This document shows positions 11,788-20,400 of a DNA stretch of 39,419 nucleotides, piece after piece. Location: positions 1 through 39,419 of the forward strand of contig WBTZ01000034.1 of the NCBI GenBank assembly GCA_009026175.1, written 5' to 3'. The notes under the pieces are model-generated. The model did not search any database. It had not been told where the DNA came from and saw nothing but the letters and a program-made list of their open reading frames with translations. This stretch comes from Zoogloea sp. (GTDB taxonomy: Bacteria; Pseudomonadota; Gammaproteobacteria; Burkholderiales; Rhodocyclaceae). Numbering within the stretch: position 1 is the stretch's first letter; every line of letters starts with the position of its first letter. Both the position numbers and the translations under genes were made by a program.

Positions 11788-12509
11788 GCCGCCTCCGCCA
11801 GGGACATCTGCCCGAGTTCGTGGGCCAGCATGCGCTCATTGCGTACGAAGTAGCGATGCAGCTCGCGCAGCTTGACCGCCCGCACCTGCTCGTCGGCGAT
11901 CAGCGCCGCCTGGCTGCGCAGGCGCGACAGCAGCATCTGCAGGCCCAGCACCCGCACGTCGATCTCCAGGCTGCCATCCACCAGGCGCTGCCACACCGGA
12001 TCGGCCGCATCAGGCACCCGCGACGAGGCGCTCCCGGCTGGCTCATTGGCCGCCGGCACTGCCGTACTGGCGGCATAGGCATCTGCCGACACTCCATGCT
12101 TGCCGTTGTCGAGGGCATGGCGGTAACGCCACAGCTCGGACATCGGGATGTCGAGCAACGAGCACACGCCGGTCATGCCCACGCCTTCGCCCAGCAGCCC
12201 CAGCACCTGACGATCGAGCGCCCGGGTGAAGGGCATGCCGGCCTCTCCCGCCCAGGCATGGCGCGGCGGCTCGCTGCCCTGCGGCACGATGACACGCAGG
12301 CGCACCCGCCAGTCGCCGAAGCCGGTATGCCGCCACACGAACTCCTCGCCCGCAGCAGTCGTCCGCCCCAGGCGGAACCAGCCCCGCGGCGCCTCCACCC
12401 CGACACAGATCTCCATGCAGCGGTTGAACTCATCGGCACGGCACTCGCGCACCGTCCACGGCTCCTGGATCTGCAGCAACTGCCGCCATAACGCCATTGC
12501 ATCTGCCAT
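11784..12509 (-). CDS. small protein related to the N-terminal part of ISL3-type transposases, no catalytic domain
   Basis: A 241-residue protein. The start at 12509 is supported by GGAGGTGG ten bases upstream. Residues 12-135 follow the order of conserved features in the N-terminal half of ISL3-family transposases as I recall them: a PWTVRE-type strand (about 17-22), WRH at 59-61 followed by an aromatic-rich strand, a VPQG strand end (about 75-78), HAW...PFT (84-95), and a helix-turn-helix-like segment (about 108-131, ending SELWRYRHAL). The zinc-binding CxxC pairs of active transposases are missing, and there is no DDE domain. A low-complexity linker (about 143-168) and a helical C-terminal part with several Arg residues follow. 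It may be a domesticated DNA-binding protein. It is ATGA-coupled to the unknown gene downstream. The homology is by eye only. Confidence 0.7.
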   Translation of the reverse strand: MADAMALWRQLLQIQEPWTVRECRADEFNRCMEICVGVEAPRGWFRLGRTTAAGEEFVWRHTGFGDWRVRLRVIVPQGSEPPRHAWAGEAGMPFTRALDRQVLGLLGEGVGMTGVCSLLDIPMSELWRYRHALDNGKHGVSADAYAASTAVPAANEPAGSASSRVPDAADPVWQRLVDGSLEIDVRVLGLQMLLSRLRSQAALIADEQVRAVKLRELHRYFVRNERMLAHELGQMSLAEAA

Positions 12510-12818
12510 ATCCGTCCCCACCTCCACCTTGCACAGGAAAAGCCCCCCGCCAGGGCAGCGGGGATGGCGGAAAGATGGGCAAGCCCCATGCCAGGCGGGT
12601 TCAACCCGCCCCCGGCACGGCGCGACACAGGAGCGGAGCGGCACGCCAGCGGGTGCGCGGCTTCATGCCGTGTCGCACCATGTCACGACGGTGGACAAAA
12701 CGATCCACCCACCGCGGCACACACTGTTTCAAATCAGGGCAACTGCAGCCCGCGCGGCCCTCCCGCGGAGGCGCGCGGAAAGGCCATTACAATGGCAGCC
12801 ACATTTCGAGGAAGAGCA
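12510..12818. other. divergent intergenic region with a palindrome and a possible -10 box
   Basis: These 309 bases separate two divergent genes. I see no credible gene here. The region holds a palindrome (12594-12610), a clear ribosome site for the leftward gene (AAGGTGGAGG on the minus strand), and a small hairpin, GCCATT-AC-AATGGC at 12783-12796. The hairpin contains TACAAT, a good -10 match, 25 bases before the rightward start, but no convincing -35 element is present. Confidence 0.5.
12594..12610. repeat. palindrome resembling the local REP-like element
   Basis: GGCGGGTT-C-AACCCGCC is a perfect 8-base inverted repeat with a 1-base centre. It has the same layout as the GGCGGCTTCAGCCGCC palindromes at 5890-5954 and 36036-36063, with paired changes (C to G on one arm, G to C on the other) that keep the stem. 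It could be a variant copy of the same element or an independent hairpin. Confidence 0.4.
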
Positions 12819-13226
12819 ATGAGCGACACCGTCACCAAAGTATTCGAGCACATCGATTTCGCCATCTGGCATGTGCCCCAGGCCAACGGCTATGTCTATG
12901 AGGCGGCCGGCGTCGAGATCACCGCCGACAACTACCACGACTGCCCGTTCGAAGACAGCTACGACGACGCGCTGAACGCCGCCTGCGAACTCTACGATGT
13001 GGAGATCGGGGCCTTGAGCACGCCGCTGCCGGTGGCCTATTCCAATGTCCTGTTCAGCGTTTACAAGACGCCCGGCGACCGTTACCTCTTCGCCTTCAGC
13101 GACGACGCCGAGCTCGTTCCGCTCACCGACAAGAACTGGCAGGACCACCCCGGCGAGCACTACGACAGCCGGGAACAGGCGGTGATCGCGGCCTTCGAGA
13201 AGGATCTGGAAGGCCGCGGGCTCTGA
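12819..13226 (+). CDS. hypothetical acidic protein, 135 residues
   Basis: A 135-residue protein with start ATG at 12819 supported by GAGGAAGAG eight bases upstream; an in-frame extension upstream to 12564 has no ribosome site and looks like non-coding sequence. The product is clearly acidic, with clusters such as CPFEDSYDD and FSDDAEL, and has no signal peptide, membrane helix or metal motif. It has mixed alpha/beta character and a small number of Cys residues that are not paired. I do not recognise the family. It is a single-gene unit, divergent from the ISL3-like gene and convergent with the hydratase gene, 24 bases apart. Confidence 0.82.
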   Translation: MSDTVTKVFEHIDFAIWHVPQANGYVYEAAGVEITADNYHDCPFEDSYDDALNAACELYDVEIGALSTPLPVAYSNVLFSVYKTPGDRYLFAFSDDAELVPLTDKNWQDHPGEHYDSREQAVIAAFEKDLEGRGL

Positions 13227-13230
13227 AAAC

Positions 13231-13245
13231 CGGGCGCAGCCCGGC
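13231..13245 (-). terminator. intrinsic terminator of the hydratase gene
   Basis: CCGGGC-GCA-GCCCGG forms a 6-base stem with a 3-base loop. Read on the minus strand it is followed by TTTTC, the layout of an intrinsic terminator, just after the stop of the leftward hydratase gene and in a 24-base convergent gap. Confidence 0.65.
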
Positions 13246-13250
13246 GCCCC

Positions 13251-14048
13251 TCAGCGCACGAAGCGCACCGAACAGCCGCCCAGGATGTCGATCTCGAGGG
13301 CCAGCCGGTCGCCGACCCGTACCGGCGTGAGGTGGCCCATCGAGCCGGACAGCACCAGCTCCCCCGCCCGCAGGGGGATGCCCATCTCACCGAGGGTATT
13401 GGCCAGCCACGCCACCGACTCGGCCGGGTGGCCCTGGATGGCGGCACCGAGGCCGCTGCCGGCCGGCTCGCCGTTGCGGCACAGCTCCATGCGCAGGGAG
13501 GCCAGGTCCACGTCATCGGGCCGGGTCTGGCGCTGCCCCACGATGAACAGGCCACAGGACGCGTTGTCGGCCACCGTGTCGGCCATACGGATCTGCCAGT
13601 CGTCGATGCGCGAGTCGACGATCTCGAAGCCCGGCGCCACCCACTCGGTGGCGGCCAGCACGGCCTCCCGCGTCACGCCGGGGCCCACCAGGTCGGCCTT
13701 GAGCTTGAAGACGATCTCGCCTTCGACCCGCGGCTGGATCAAGCCACAGCGGGACAGGGAGATGGCCGCGTCATCGGGCTGCTGCATGGCATCGGTGAGA
13801 AAGCCGAAGTCCGGCGCATGCACGTCGAGCATCTGCTGCACCACCGCGCTGGTGGCGCCGACCTTCTTGCCCACCACCTTCTCGCCCAGCGCTTCCCGCC
13901 GGGCGAGCACATAGCGGGAGATGAGGTAGGCGTCATCGACACCCAGCTCCGGGTAGCGCTCGGTGAGCGGCGCAATACTGCGGCCTTCCTGCAAGGCCGC
14001 CAACAGTTCATCGCCCAACTCGGCGATCAGGCTGTGCTGCATGTTCAT
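13251..14048 (-). CDS. dmpE: 2-oxopent-4-enoate hydratase (2-keto-4-pentenoate hydratase, DmpE/MhpD type)
   Basis: A 265-residue member of the fumarylacetoacetate-hydrolase-like hydratases, which add water to 2-hydroxypenta-2,4-dienoate to give 4-hydroxy-2-oxovalerate in aromatic meta-cleavage pathways. The sequence follows DmpE along its length: SLIAELGDEL at the N terminus, VVGKKVGATSAVVQQML, DFGFLTDAM, the metal-binding PRVEGEIVF, EIVDSRIDDWQ, the signature DTVADNASCGLF, and SVAWLANTLGEMG. The closely related oxalocrotonate decarboxylases share much of this, so the exact substrate is not certain. I start at the first ATG of the ACATGAACATG doublet; no strong ribosome site is visible. It stands alone, about 25 kb from the DmpF-like gene at the right edge, which would act two steps later. 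Confidence 0.88.
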   Translation of the reverse strand: MNMQHSLIAELGDELLAALQEGRSIAPLTERYPELGVDDAYLISRYVLARREALGEKVVGKKVGATSAVVQQMLDVHAPDFGFLTDAMQQPDDAAISLSRCGLIQPRVEGEIVFKLKADLVGPGVTREAVLAATEWVAPGFEIVDSRIDDWQIRMADTVADNASCGLFIVGQRQTRPDDVDLASLRMELCRNGEPAGSGLGAAIQGHPAESVAWLANTLGEMGIPLRAGELVLSGSMGHLTPVRVGDRLALEIDILGGCSVRFVR

Positions 14049-14234
14049 GTTTTTACAGGGAGAACACCGGGCGACCTTATGGGCGGCCACTCCGGTCGTT
14101 CGCAAGGGGAGGGACTCGAATGATGCCTTTGTGCGCCGCAGCAATCAAGATCTGCCATCACGCCCGCGCAGTCGTTCTCAGCAGGCCGCAAGTCCTTCAG
14201 CTTGCACGGAAACCATCACGCCACGCCCGTCCCC

Positions 14235-14927
14235 CTAGCCCAGCGCCTCGACCAGCTCGCCCAGATGCGCGACTTCGAGCTGCGGCCGCTCCGGGTGCGG
14301 CCAGGGGGCCTGCTTGCGATTGACCCAGGCGGCCTGCATGCCGGCATTGCGTGCGGCCAGCACATCCAGGTGCGTGTCGTCGCCCACGTGCAGCACCTCG
14401 TGCGGCTGCACGCCGACGGCTTCGGCGGCCAGGTGGAAGATACGCGGGTCAGGCTTGGAGAATCCGGCCTGGAGCGCCGCCACGCTGCCCGCAAAGAAGG
14501 GCGCGAGCCCCATCCGCGCGATGTCCGCATTGCCGTTGGTCAGGCTGACCAGCGGATAGCGGGCGGCCAGGGACGCCAGCGCCGGGAGGGCGTCCGGAAA
14601 GAAGCTCACGTTATGCCGCTCGGCGATGAAGACGTCGAAGGCAGGCCCGGCCAGTTGCGGGTCGTCCCCTGCCTGGGACAGCGCCAGGCGGATCGACTCC
14701 CGGCGCAGGGCGGTCATGTCATGGGCGAGGTCCGGGCGCTGGCGCTCCACCGTGTCGCGGATCCCGCGCAGGGCCTGGGGGCCGGGATAAAGGGTGGCGG
14801 TGCGTGGCGCATGGGTGGCCAGCCAGTCGTGAAGCAGCCGCTCGGCGCGCTCGATGGTCGGCCAGATGGGCCATAGGGTGTCATCCAGGTCCAGCGAGAT
14901 GGCTTTGATGTGTTCCGGTTTCAGCAT
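14235..14927 (-). CDS. HAD-superfamily phosphatase (YigB/YjjG-like)
   Basis: A 230-residue haloacid-dehalogenase-type phosphatase. Motif I is DLDDTLWP at about 12-19 (nucleophile and general-acid Asp), motif II is SLTNGN, motif III is the Lys in FSKPDPRIF, and motif IV is HVGDDTHLD. The inserted helical cap is typical of subclass IA. The start ATG at 14927 puts motif I at the expected distance from the N terminus; the open frame continues upstream but looks non-coding. Proteins with this DLDDTLWP variant include YigB-type enzymes with a role in riboflavin synthesis (dephosphorylation of the pyrimidine intermediate), but substrate cannot be read from sequence. It is divergent from the diguanylate cyclase gene, with a 218-base gap. 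Confidence 0.88.
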   Translation of the reverse strand: MLKPEHIKAISLDLDDTLWPIWPTIERAERLLHDWLATHAPRTATLYPGPQALRGIRDTVERQRPDLAHDMTALRRESIRLALSQAGDDPQLAGPAFDVFIAERHNVSFFPDALPALASLAARYPLVSLTNGNADIARMGLAPFFAGSVAALQAGFSKPDPRIFHLAAEAVGVQPHEVLHVGDDTHLDVLAARNAGMQAAWVNRKQAPWPHPERPQLEVAHLGELVEALG

Positions 14928-15145
14928 GGGGCGATGGTACCTGATGGATCGCCGCTTCTCCCGCCCGGCCCCCGGATCCCAGGCCGATTTCAACTCCTGT
15001 GGTTGACCGCATCGCAGGGGGCTGCCCGCATCGGTATACTCGGCGCCGGGCGATTTCATGACGGCAGGTGTGACAAGGGAGAAGTCGCCGGTTCGACCGC
15101 GCCGGGCACGCCCCGGCCCGGAGCTCTCTGGGGATACGTGGCAAC

Positions 15146-16882
15146 GTGCGACTTCAACACCTTTTCTTCATCATCAGCCTGCTGCTGTCGCTCACCGTGA
15201 TCTCCATGACGGCCGGCAACGTGCGCGGCGCCTGGGACGATGTCAGCAAGGCCCGGGGCAGCCTCGAGGCGATCGAGCATCTCCAGGTGCTGCTGGTGGC
15301 GGCGGAGATGGCCTCACGCGAGCGCGGGCCGGCCAATGGCGTGCTGGGCGACGATCTGCCAGGCGACCCCGCCAAGCGGGCCCGCCTGAAAACGGCACGC
15401 GAACGGACCGACAAGGCTTTCTCGACCCTGCAGGGCGCCATGGACAGCGCGTCGATGCCGCGCCAGGGCGTCAGCCGGACTGTCGGCCAGGCCCTCGCCC
15501 AGTTGATCCGCGCCCGCGCGGCCATCGACCTGACGGCGAGCCGCCCGCGCAGCGCGCGCAGCGCCGACGAGATCCGCGGCGCGGTGTCCCAGATGTTCGG
15601 GGTGATCGACGCCCTCGGCCCCGCCATCATCACCCTCACCAACGAAGCCCAGACCACCTACCCGAGCGCCGCCAATGCCCTCATGGCGGCCCGCCTGGCC
15701 GCCGATCTGCGCGAGTACGCGGGCCAGCTGGGTTCGCAATTCACCGTAGTGCTGACGACGCGCCAGCCCTTGAGCGCCCCCGAAAGGGTGGCCATCGAAA
15801 GGTTGCGTGGCCGGGTCGAGCTGCTGCGCAAGCAGTTGCTCGAACGCACCGCCACCATCAGCGACAGGGCCGCCGTGCAAGCGGCCATGGCCGACGTGCA
15901 GTCACGCTATTTCGAGTCGGCGGTCCCCTTCGTCGAGGCGCTGACCACCACCGGCCTGGGCAGCGGCCGCTACGGCGTGGACACCGCCGGATTCGCCGCG
16001 CGCTACGTGCCCGACATGGACGCCATCGTGAGCCTGCGCGACGCGCTGATCAACGAAGCGCTGGCAGACGCGCGGAGCGGGCTGGACAGGATCCACGGCG
16101 CGGCACTGTGGATGGCCGGCGGCGGACTCGCCACGCTTGCCCTGCTGGGCGTCACCTTGTGGATGATCCATCGCCGCGTGGTACGCCCCCTCGGCCGGAC
16201 TGCCCAGCTGATCTCCGCCATTGCCCAGGGCCAGCTGGATCTCGACGTCCCCACGCCGAAGTACCGGGACGAGCTGGCGGACGTGCTCAATGCCCTGGCC
16301 GTGCTGCGGCAGCACAGCGAAACGCGGCTGGTGCTGGAGGAGGAGCGGCAACGCCTCGTCGAGCAGCTGCGCGACCAGTCGAACACCGACTTCCTGACCG
16401 GGCTGCCCAACCGGCGCGGCTTCTTCGAGCTGGCGGAACACGACCTGACGACCATGCATCGCCACGGCCATCCGGTCACCCTGGCCATCTTCGACCTGGA
16501 CCATTTCAAGCAGATCAACGACACCCACGGCCATGCCGTCGGCGACAGCGTGCTGGTCGAGGTGGCCGCCCTGTGCTGCCGGCACTCACGCAGCGGCGAC
16601 GTGGTCGCCCGCTACGGCGGCGAGGAGTTCCTGGTGTTGATGCCCTACTGCACCCTCGAGGACGGCGCCCTGCAGGCAGATCGGCTGCGCCGGCACATCG
16701 AGGCCCTGGCCATCCGCTTGCCGGAGGGCGGCGAGCTGCACATCACGGCCAGTTTCGGGGTAGAACAATGCCTGCCAAGCGACCCCTCGATCCAGGGCGT
16801 GATCTCACGCGCCGACGAGCGCCTGTATGCGGCCAAGAGCAGCGGCCGCAACCGGGTTGTCAGCCTGCCGGCGGCGACCTGA
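15146..16882 (+). CDS. membrane-bound diguanylate cyclase (helical sensor, HAMP, GGDEF)
   Basis: A 578-residue protein starting with GTG at 15146; GGGGA lies about 11 bases upstream, and the translation begins directly with a membrane helix (about 3-25). A mostly helical periplasmic domain of some 300 residues contains ASRERGPANG, reminiscent of NIT-type sensor domains. A second membrane helix (about 315-340) and a HAMP linker follow. The GGDEF domain is complete, with the signature RYGGEEFLVLM near 491 and an RxxD inhibitory site (RSGD) five residues before it, so product feedback is expected. It makes c-di-GMP in response to a periplasmic signal that I cannot identify. Its 3' end overlaps the converging phosphopantetheinyl transferase gene by 23 bases. 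Confidence 0.92.
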   Translation: MRLQHLFFIISLLLSLTVISMTAGNVRGAWDDVSKARGSLEAIEHLQVLLVAAEMASRERGPANGVLGDDLPGDPAKRARLKTARERTDKAFSTLQGAMDSASMPRQGVSRTVGQALAQLIRARAAIDLTASRPRSARSADEIRGAVSQMFGVIDALGPAIITLTNEAQTTYPSAANALMAARLAADLREYAGQLGSQFTVVLTTRQPLSAPERVAIERLRGRVELLRKQLLERTATISDRAAVQAAMADVQSRYFESAVPFVEALTTTGLGSGRYGVDTAGFAARYVPDMDAIVSLRDALINEALADARSGLDRIHGAALWMAGGGLATLALLGVTLWMIHRRVVRPLGRTAQLISAIAQGQLDLDVPTPKYRDELADVLNALAVLRQHSETRLVLEEERQRLVEQLRDQSNTDFLTGLPNRRGFFELAEHDLTTMHRHGHPVTLAIFDLDHFKQINDTHGHAVGDSVLVEVAALCCRHSRSGDVVARYGGEEFLVLMPYCTLEDGALQADRLRRHIEALAIRLPEGGELHITASFGVEQCLPSDPSIQGVISRADERLYAAKSSGRNRVVSLPAAT

Positions 16883-17459
16883 GGCAGGGCGTCCGCGCTG
16901 CGGTCAAGGTTGCCACCGCGACCGCATGACCACACCATTCGCTGCTGGACAGGCGCAGTGATGGATCTCCAAGGCGCCCCGCATGGACAGGAGACCACTC
17001 CTCCAGACCGAGGCCGAGGCACTTGCCCCGCGCCTCCAGCTCAGCCCACAGACCGGCAAACACCTGCGCACGGCAGGACTCGGCAGCGGCCGCGAGGGTA
17101 GCCTCTGCGGCAGGCCCCAGGTACAGCCGGGCCAGGGACGCCATCCCCGGCACGGGCTCGACGGGGGTGATGTCCACCCCGATGGGCCGCCCAGGGCAGA
17201 CCCCGACCAGAGCCCGGGTTCCGGCGTAGCTCAGGCTCAGGAACAGCACCAGTCCTTGCCAGGTGGCGTCGACACGGGGCGGCCTCCCGGCCTCGAACTC
17301 GATCCGGGGCGCCATCCCGAGACCATCACCGAGGATGCTTTGCAGCAGCGCACGGGCCGTGCTGCGGGGATGGCCCACAGCCGCCTCGCAGTACCACACC
17401 CGCGGCTCCCCGGCGATCAGGGCAGGCCGCTCATCCGGCCCGTGGAGTGCGAGCCTCAT
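16860..17459 (-). CDS. Sfp-type 4'-phosphopantetheinyl transferase
   Basis: A 199-residue protein of the Sfp/AcpT class, which moves phosphopantetheine from CoA to the Ser of carrier domains. The Mg-binding motif reads IGVDI (about 92-96; usual form GVDIE), and the second motif is WAELEARGKCLG (about 136-147; usual WxxKEAxxK). An LSLSYAGTRALV stretch corresponds to the FNLSH region, with Tyr in place of the common His. It is slightly shorter than typical Sfp (about 225 residues). Its ATG overlaps the stop of the peptide synthetase gene upstream (ATGA), so it almost certainly activates that enzyme's carrier domain. Its stop lies inside the converging diguanylate cyclase gene. Confidence 0.87.
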   Translation of the reverse strand: MRLALHGPDERPALIAGEPRVWYCEAAVGHPRSTARALLQSILGDGLGMAPRIEFEAGRPPRVDATWQGLVLFLSLSYAGTRALVGVCPGRPIGVDITPVEPVPGMASLARLYLGPAAEATLAAAAESCRAQVFAGLWAELEARGKCLGLGLEEWSPVHAGRLGDPSLRLSSSEWCGHAVAVATLTAARTPCLRSPPAG

Positions 17460-20400
17460 GCTCTCCAGGACTGGGCCGGCGAACCGCTCCAGGCGGTTTC
17501 CGCGGGCAGGCTCTCGCCCTTCATGACGAGGGTCAGCGGCCCCAGCAGGACACCATCGCCGATCTGCGTGTCGTACAGGATCGTGCTGCGGGCGCCAACG
17601 GTGACGCGGGCGCCGATGGCAATGCGGCCGATCTTCATGATGCGGTCCTCGAACAGGTGGGTCTGCGGGCCGGACCAGGCGTTCAGCTCGCTGTAGTCGC
17701 CGATCGACACGCAGTCGAACTCGGTGACATCCGTCGTATCCATATAGACCCCGCGGCCCGTGCGCACCCCGATCAGGCGCAGCACCACCGGCAGCATGGG
17801 GGTGCCACGCAGGTATTCGAGGAAGTTGGGAACGGCGATCGACTCATACACGCTGGTCACCGCCTCGCTGATCCATACGAAGGGCGTCCACATGGGCTTG
17901 GCGCAGGGCCGGTAGCGGCCGATCAGCAACCACTTGAGGGCGGTGACGAAGAGAAAGCCACCGACCCCGTAGCAGATCCCGGCCAGGCTCAACTGCCAGG
18001 CCAGCTTCAGCCAGTCCTCGTCCGCGGCGGCCGGCATCGCGGCCAGCACGATCACATAGCCGACACCGATGACCAGGGACAGCGGCATCAGGATCCGCGC
18101 CGCCTCGATGAGGCCACGGCCGAGCCGTCGCCAGGGCGAGGGGCGGAAGGTCAACTGCTCGCCAAAGCCGCCGATGACTTCACGGGAGGGCAGCTCGAGG
18201 GCCGGGGAGCCGATCCAGGTCTGGCCGGAGCGCATCCTCCCGGTCCCCGGCGCCTTGGACTGCACGCCGATCAGCACGTCCGGCGGCAGGGTCGTGCCGT
18301 CGGGAATGTAGGCCCCGTTGCCGACGAAGCTGCGGGCGCCGACCTCGGTGTAGTCCACCGACATCCAGCCGGCGTCGATCTCCTCGTCGCCGAGCATCAC
18401 GGCATCGGCGATGAAGGACTCGTCCCCCAGGGTCAGCATGTCCGGCACGATGCCCATCACCGTGGAGATCTCCGCATCTCGGCCAATGCGGGCCCCCAGC
18501 AGGCGATACCAGGAAGGCGCATAGACCGTCGCGTAAACCCCGTGCAGCACGCTGAGGCTGGAGATCTGGATCTGGTTGGCCAGCCACCTGCGGCAATACA
18601 CATTGCCATGCACCGGCCATGCCCCGGGCTGGAGGCGCGGCAGCACCAGCCAGCGGATGGCCGCGGCGACCAGGGCCGTGCCGATGACCAGCACGCAGCT
18701 GCCCGGCACCGCCAGGAGCGTGTAGCGACCCACCGCGATCAGTTGGCCGTGCAGTTCGAGGGAGGAGTCGAGCACCGTCTCCTCCAGCCGGTCGATCACG
18801 ACAAACGTCGGGAAGAGCGGCAGGAAGAACAGCACGGCGATGGCCGCCGCCCCCAGGGCGAAGAACAGCGCCTCGGCCGCGAGACGCTGCCTGCTCACCG
18901 GAGGCCGTGCCGGCCGCGCCCCGGCGGGCAGGGTCCGGGTGAGCCGCGCAGGCGAGCCATCCCACACCTCCCGCGGGCCGATCCGGGTGCCGCGGAGCAG
19001 CGCGGCCAGGCCCTCCAGCCGCCCCTCGTCGGCCATCCCGGTGTCGCCCTCCAGCACCGCGTAGGAACCCACGTGGCAATCGCGGCCGATGTCGATCCGG
19101 CCGATGATCAGCTCTCCCCGTTCAACCCGGACGTTCTCGAGGTTGACGTTCGAGCCGAGGCTGGTGCCCTCCCCCACCGACAGCAGGTGGGGGTGCCGGA
19201 TGGTCACCGAGCCGATCACCACCTCGCGCCCGATGCGCGCCCCCAGCGCCCTCAGGTAGAAACAGTAGAGGGACGAGCCGGACAGCAGGTAGGCCGGCGA
19301 GGTCTGCTGCAGCCGGTCGGCGAGCCACCAGCGGAAATAGGTCGCCCCCCACAGGGGGTAGCGCCCCGCCGGGATCCCGCTCAGCAACAGGCGGCTGCTG
19401 AGCACCGCCACACCGAAACTGAACACATGCGCGCTCAGGAAGACCAGCAGGGAGGCGGTGATGGCGACAGGCACGCTGTCGCCCGGATCGCCGGTGTAGA
19501 AATGGTAGGTGAAGAAGGGTGCCAGCCAGCTCATGATGTGCAGGCAGATCATGAAGGGCAGGGTCAGGGCCTGGGCGGTGCCGCACAGCACGCGACGCAG
19601 TCCCGATGCCGGGACGAAGGGGCGCCGGGCCTCGCCCGCCGGGGCACGACCATCCCCCGGGGCGGGCAGTTGAGCGCACGCCTGCATGGCCGCGGCAATC
19701 GCCGCCACCCGGCGCTGGCCGTACACATCGCGGACCGTCATGGTGGCGAAGCGCGGGTCCTCGCGAAGTGCCGAGACCAGCCGGGCAGCCAAGAGGGAGT
19801 GCCCGCCGAGGTCATCGAAGAAATCACTGTCGCGGCGAATGGCCTGCCCAGGAAAGAGGCGGGCCAGGCCGGCGAACAAGGCCGCCTCGGCATCCGACTC
19901 GGGCATGTCCGACTCGGCATCGGCCACCGGCGCATTCATCGGCAGGGCGCGCAGGGCCTTGCGGTCGATCTTGCCCGAGGTCAGGCGCGGGATGTCCGGG
20001 ATCACCTCGAAGTGGCCCGGGATCATGTAGGGCGGCAAGCACTCGCGCAGATGGGCGCGCAGGCCGGCCAGGTCCGGCTGCGCCGCGCTGCCCGGCATGA
20101 TGTAGGCCACCAGTTGTTCCATCCCGCCGACCGGCTTGAGCACGACGGCCGCCGTGGCGCCCAGCAGCTGGCGCGTCAGGGCGGCTTCGATCTCCCCGAG
20201 CTCGACACGGAAGCCACGCACCTTGACCTGGTCATCGGCCCGCCCCAGGCATTCGATACGGCCCTCAGCGTCGATGCGGGCCAGGTCGCCGGTGCGGTAC
20301 AGGCGTGCCTCGTGGTCCCCTTCGGCCCACGGGTTGGCGAGGAACTTCTCGGCGGTCAGTTCAGGCCGGCCCAGGTAGCCATGCGCCACCCCCGGCCCGA

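Noticed and set aside
15058-16929. A 623-codon frame parallel to the diguanylate cyclase gene
   Set aside because: Out of frame with the recognisable GGDEF protein; Arg/Pro/Gly-rich translation without domains.
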